Shown: piece by piece, positions 61,369 to 64,000 of the stretch
How the letters are laid out: the number at the start of each line of letters is the position of its first letter
Numbering within the stretch: the first letter of the stretch is position 1
From: Lewinellaceae bacterium
GTDB taxonomy: Bacteria; Bacteroidota; Bacteroidia; Chitinophagales; Saprospiraceae
Assembly: GCA_016713985.1 (NCBI GenBank)
Contig: JADJOD010000004.1
Coordinates: forward strand, 248,001-312,000
DNA length: 64,000 nt
Reading direction: 5' to 3'
Position numbers and translations under genes: made by a program
Notes under the pieces: model-generated
What the model saw: only the letters and a program-made list of their open reading frames with translations
Databases searched by the model: none
Told to the model about the DNA's origin: nothing

Positions 61369-62302
61369 TTATAACAGGTCCGCGTAAATCAACTCGCGTT
61401 CCACCTTGTCGGGCAGCGGCCCGAATTGCACCAGCTTCAGTTCGGCCATTTTTCGTCCGGCGATGGCGCATTCCAGCAGTTTTTTGCCGTCGAGGCGGGC
61501 GGTGAGATAACCCGACCAGAAGGCATCACCGGCGCCGGTGGTGTCTTTGACCTCTACCGGGCGGGCGGGCAAAAAGTGGCGTTGTGTGTTGTCGGCCACC
61601 CAGCAGCCTTCGGCGCCGAGCGTAAAACAAACCTCCGTGGCGCCCATTTTCAAAAAGTGGTCGATGACCGTATCGGGTTTGGGGGAAAGGTCTTCGTACA
61701 ACCGGCCCCAATCGACGTCGCTCACTTTTACGAGTGCGCCCAGGCGGCAGAGTTCGGAAAGCAGGCGTTGCGCCTCGCGGCGTTCCGGCCATATCTTTTC
61801 GGAATAGTTCGCGTCGATGCTGAGCTGACAACCCGCGCGTTTGGCTTTTTCGGCCGCTTCCATGATCACGTGTTGCGCCGGGTTTTTGCTGAGTGCAAAA
61901 CAGGTGGTATGCAGAATGCCGATATCTTCAAAGCGGCTGAAGGGGAACTGCCGGATCGACAACAAAAGAGTCGGCGCCCCGGTAGGGCTGGAAATTGGAT
62001 ACGGAAGCGGAGCGGGTCACCAGGATCAATGTAGTCGGTTCGTCCACCTGCACTACGTAGGAGACGTCGACACCGAGTTTTGCTACAAAATTGCGCAGAA
62101 TCGCGCCCATATCATCATTTCCCACGCTGGCAGACAACATGGTGTTGTTGCCGAGCCGGGCCATATTCATACACAAATTGGCCGGACTGCCTCCGGGAAT
62201 TCGTTTGAAGAGGGTGGCTTCGTCGAGTGTCTGCACAAATTCGGCAGTAATAAAATCTATCAGCAATTCGCCGCAGGAGAGAATATCAACTGGTCTTCGC
62301 AT
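61369..62302 (-). CDS. PfkB-family sugar kinase, one frameshift
   Basis: ~311 residues reconstructed from ATG 62302 (MRRPVDILSCGELLIDFI). The N-terminal PfkB signature GGSPANLCMNMARLG and the C-terminal DTTGAGDAFWSGYLTARL (catalytic Asp) are both present. The family includes ribokinase, fructokinase and 2-keto-3-deoxygluconokinase; the GGSPANVA-like motif and FITAEF favour fructokinase or KDG kinase, but the substrate is uncertain. The frame breaks near 61960-61970; adding one base joins YRGADS to LLSIRQFPFSRFEDIGI. It precedes the YdeI-like gene. Confidence 0.83.
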
Positions 62303-62450
62303 GGAAAAAATACACGTACATGATCAGGTCCGGGGGTTGGGGTTGGGCGCAATAAAATAAATTGATATTCAGGCGCTTATCCTTTTTCACCCTATTCTTA
62401 ATAAAACTTTTCAGGGCAATGATACGGCAAATTCCGTTCAACCAAGCATT

Positions 62451-63169
62451 CTACATACGTGTTGTCTCAATATATCGCACCAGCGAACGTTTGGCGATCG
62501 GCAACAGGGTTTCTTCCACCGGGTAAGTCAGTTGGGTTTCGATGGTATAAACCGCCGGCGCGGAAAGATTCCGGTTGTGCCGGATCAGGTCCGCCTTGAT
62601 ACTTTCGTAGGTGTTGGTAAAACTGCGCTCCCAGTCGTTGACGTGATGGGAACGAAGCGAGCGATACTTATCTTCAGAGCGTTGAATGATGCTCAATTGA
62701 TACTGGTACACGTGAATGGAGCGAAAAGATCCGTCGCACAAAAAAAAGTAACCCTCGTCGGGGTCCAGCGGGAGAATACCCACCGGCGCGATGGTCAGTT
62801 TGTTTTCCACATAATCATACAGGTCCGTTCCACCGGTGATCGTGGCCTTCATTTTTTGGGTGGCATATTGGGTAATTTGTTCAATTTCTGCCATCAGTTC
62901 GTCATCGGCGATCATTTCTTCATAGATCAATTCCAGTTTTTGCAACTGTATACCGGTCAAACGGCGGGGAAAACGATTCTGGAGCAGGCGTTTTTTCAGT
63001 TTAAAATTCATCAGGTTGTTGTAGTGAAAGATCACGTCCGACAACTCCGGATACAATTTTTTTTCATTAAAATAGCCGTTTACCCGCTGCAAATAGGCCA
63101 ATACTAAGTATTTTTTGATTCAAAATCGATATTGCCTTCGATAAACCAGGTTTCTGACAACGTATTCAT
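62451..63169 (-). CDS. Conserved protein of unknown function, one frameshift near its start
   Basis: ~239 residues after reconstruction. ATG 63169 begins MNTLSETWFIEGNIDFESK, which continues into YLVLAYLQRVNGYFNEKKLYP if one base is added to the six-T run 63111-63116. The downstream open part alone is 216 residues. Helical segments (YEEMIADDELMAEIEQITQYATQKMKATI) are followed by a beta-rich half (KLTIAPVGILPLDPDEGYFFLCDGSFRSIHVYQYQLSI). It is probably cytosolic, with no recognised domain. A single-gene unit divergent from groES across 303 nt. Confidence 0.7.
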
Positions 63170-63472
63170 AGACGATTTTTCCTGACAGGTGAACAATAGC
63201 CTTTCGTATTCGTTTCGCAAGCAAAAATGCCGGAAGTAATTGAAGCAAACAAGTTTTTCTGGCGCGAATTTCTTTTAATTTCCGGGCCATTTTGGCGGGT
63301 AGGTTGTGACATCATGACAAAGCCTGTGCCAGATGCCTGAAAAAATGGCAGGAATGACTGCATGGCACGAAGTCTGATGTGCGTCATCGTCCGCTGTCCC
63401 CTGCGAACCGCAGGAAATTCTGTTTTGCGGCCCTTTTATTAGTTTCACCAAAATAAAAATAATTTCAGACGT
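63170..63472. other. groES upstream region
   Basis: 303 nt without a credible gene. It contains TGGCACG at 63363-63369, the exact sigma-54 -24 consensus, but the -12 half (CTGATG) is poor. An imperfect inverted repeat lies at 63327-63366 (tgccagatgcctg against gcaggaatgactgcatggca). No CIRCE element was seen. The groES transcript start cannot be assigned. Confidence 0.35.
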
Positions 63473-63745
63473 ATGAAACCAATCGCAGACCGTGTGATTA
63501 TTAAGCCGGCTCCTGCCGACGAAAAGACCAAAGGAGGCATCATTATTCCAGACACAGCCAAGGAAAAACCGCAGCGCGGCGAAGTTGTGGCCGTTGGTCC
63601 GGGCAAAGACGGCAACCTCATGACTGTTCAAGTAGGCGACATCGTGCTTTACGGCAAATATTCCGGCCAGGAGATCAGCTACGAAGGCCAGGACTTCCTC
63701 ATCATGCGGGAAGACGATATTCTTTGCGTGATTCTAAAGGTTTGA
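63473..63745 (+). CDS. groES: Co-chaperonin GroES
   Basis: 90 residues. The N-terminus MKPIADRVIIKPAPADEKTKGGIIIPDTAKEKPQRG contains the mobile loop that contacts GroEL. The rest has VVAVGPGKDGN, VGDIVLYGKYSGQEI and the EDDILCVI end of the roof hairpin. It caps GroEL and closes the folding chamber. The length is normal. groEL starts 131 nt downstream. Confidence 0.97.
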   Translation: MKPIADRVIIKPAPADEKTKGGIIIPDTAKEKPQRGEVVAVGPGKDGNLMTVQVGDIVLYGKYSGQEISYEGQDFLIMREDDILCVILKV

Positions 63746-63776
63746 GGGTTTGAGTTAGTTTAAAGGTTAAGGGTTT

Positions 63777-63805
63777 GGCGTTTGGGTTTTTCAGTTTGAA
63801 ACGCC
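63777..63805 (+). terminator. Small hairpin in the groES-groEL gap
   Basis: GGCGTTT and AAACGCC (63777-63783 and 63799-63805) can pair within a region of gggtttg words. It may attenuate or set an mRNA boundary between groES and groEL. Confidence 0.4.
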
Positions 63806-63876
63806 ACCTTTGAAACCATGAACCAAACTACCATGAAAACCTGCAAAAAATTCCACCATTCAACAACCACTCAGAT

Positions 63877-64000
63877 ATGTCTGCCAAGCAAATCAATTTT
63901 GATAGCGATGCCCGCGAAAAACTCAAAGACGGCATTGACGCACTCGCCAATGCGGTGAAAGTAACTCTTGGCCCCAAAGGCCGCAACGTAGTGATCCAGA
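63877..64000 (+). CDS. groEL: Chaperonin GroEL, N-terminal part
   Basis: The frame from ATG 63877 reads MSAKQINFDSDAREKLKDGI and continues through VTLGPKGRNVVIQ, the conserved GroEL N-terminus with the GPKGRNVV nucleotide-site segment. Forty-one codons are present before the window ends. It is directly downstream of groES. The product folds proteins in an ATP-driven double-ring chamber. Confidence 0.96.
   Translation, partial: MSAKQINFDSDAREKLKDGIDALANAVKVTLGPKGRNVVIQ

Overview
This looks like a chromosomal segment of a Bacteroidota bacterium, probably of the Saprospiria (Lewinella/Haliscomenobacter) type. The support is: two secreted proteins ending in gliding-motility/type IX secretion (T9SS) type B C-terminal domains and one ending in a T9SS type A domain; Bacteroidota-style TAnnTTTG promoter elements upstream of many genes; a KdpD split from its kinase; a Bacteroidota-type CcmB/CcmC pair; and few Shine-Dalgarno sequences. 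The genus is inference. No rRNA, tRNA, CRISPR array, insertion sequence or prophage was seen.

Layout. 1-6.2 kb: end of a DHH phosphoesterase gene, an FKBP isomerase, prfB with its programmed +1 frameshift, and a minus-strand operon of ECF sigma factor, putative anti-sigma protein, DUF4097-like protein and outer-membrane protein. 6.4-14.4 kb: a minus-strand operon of a lipoxygenase-family protein, a ~1,775-residue Ser/Thr-kinase/AAA/GAF/histidine-kinase hybrid and a receiver-adenylate cyclase; this is the most unusual unit here. 14.5-19.4 kb: rdgB, lepB, a conserved unknown and rpsP. 19.5-25.5 kb: two large T9SS cargo proteins, a small membrane protein and a decayed toxin-antitoxin pair. 25.6-32.8 kb: guaA, a trpF-like gene, lptE, an unknown, secG, a glucosaminidase, a BadF-type kinase and pfkA. 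32.9-43.9 kb: a T9SS type B protein, an Lrp regulator, glutamate dehydrogenase, a CcmD-like protein, an M1 peptidase, a membrane protein, a TetR-cupin pair, a zinc-ribbon-like lipoprotein and ccmBC. 44-50 kb: accD, an SdiA-regulated-like lipoprotein, DUF4407, a HAD hydrolase, ychF and ACP phosphodiesterase. 50-60.8 kb: a full kdp potassium-uptake locus (sigma-54 activator, tiny ORF, kdpF, A, B, C, porin, KdpD sensor, histidine kinase) interrupted on the other strand by an antitoxin and a nonsense-mutated YoeB-like toxin. 60.8-64 kb: YdeI-like protein, PfkB-type sugar kinase, an unknown, groES and the start of groEL.

Two features run through the whole window. First, at least a dozen genes, including the essential guaA and the universally conserved ychF, are broken by single-base frameshifts, mostly at homopolymers. 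Residual sequencing or assembly indels explain this better than mass pseudogenisation, so I give the full reconstructed spans as genes. The RF2 frameshift is the exception and is genuine. Second, many gene ends carry hairpins built from short reiterated words, a different word at each site, apparently serving as terminators.
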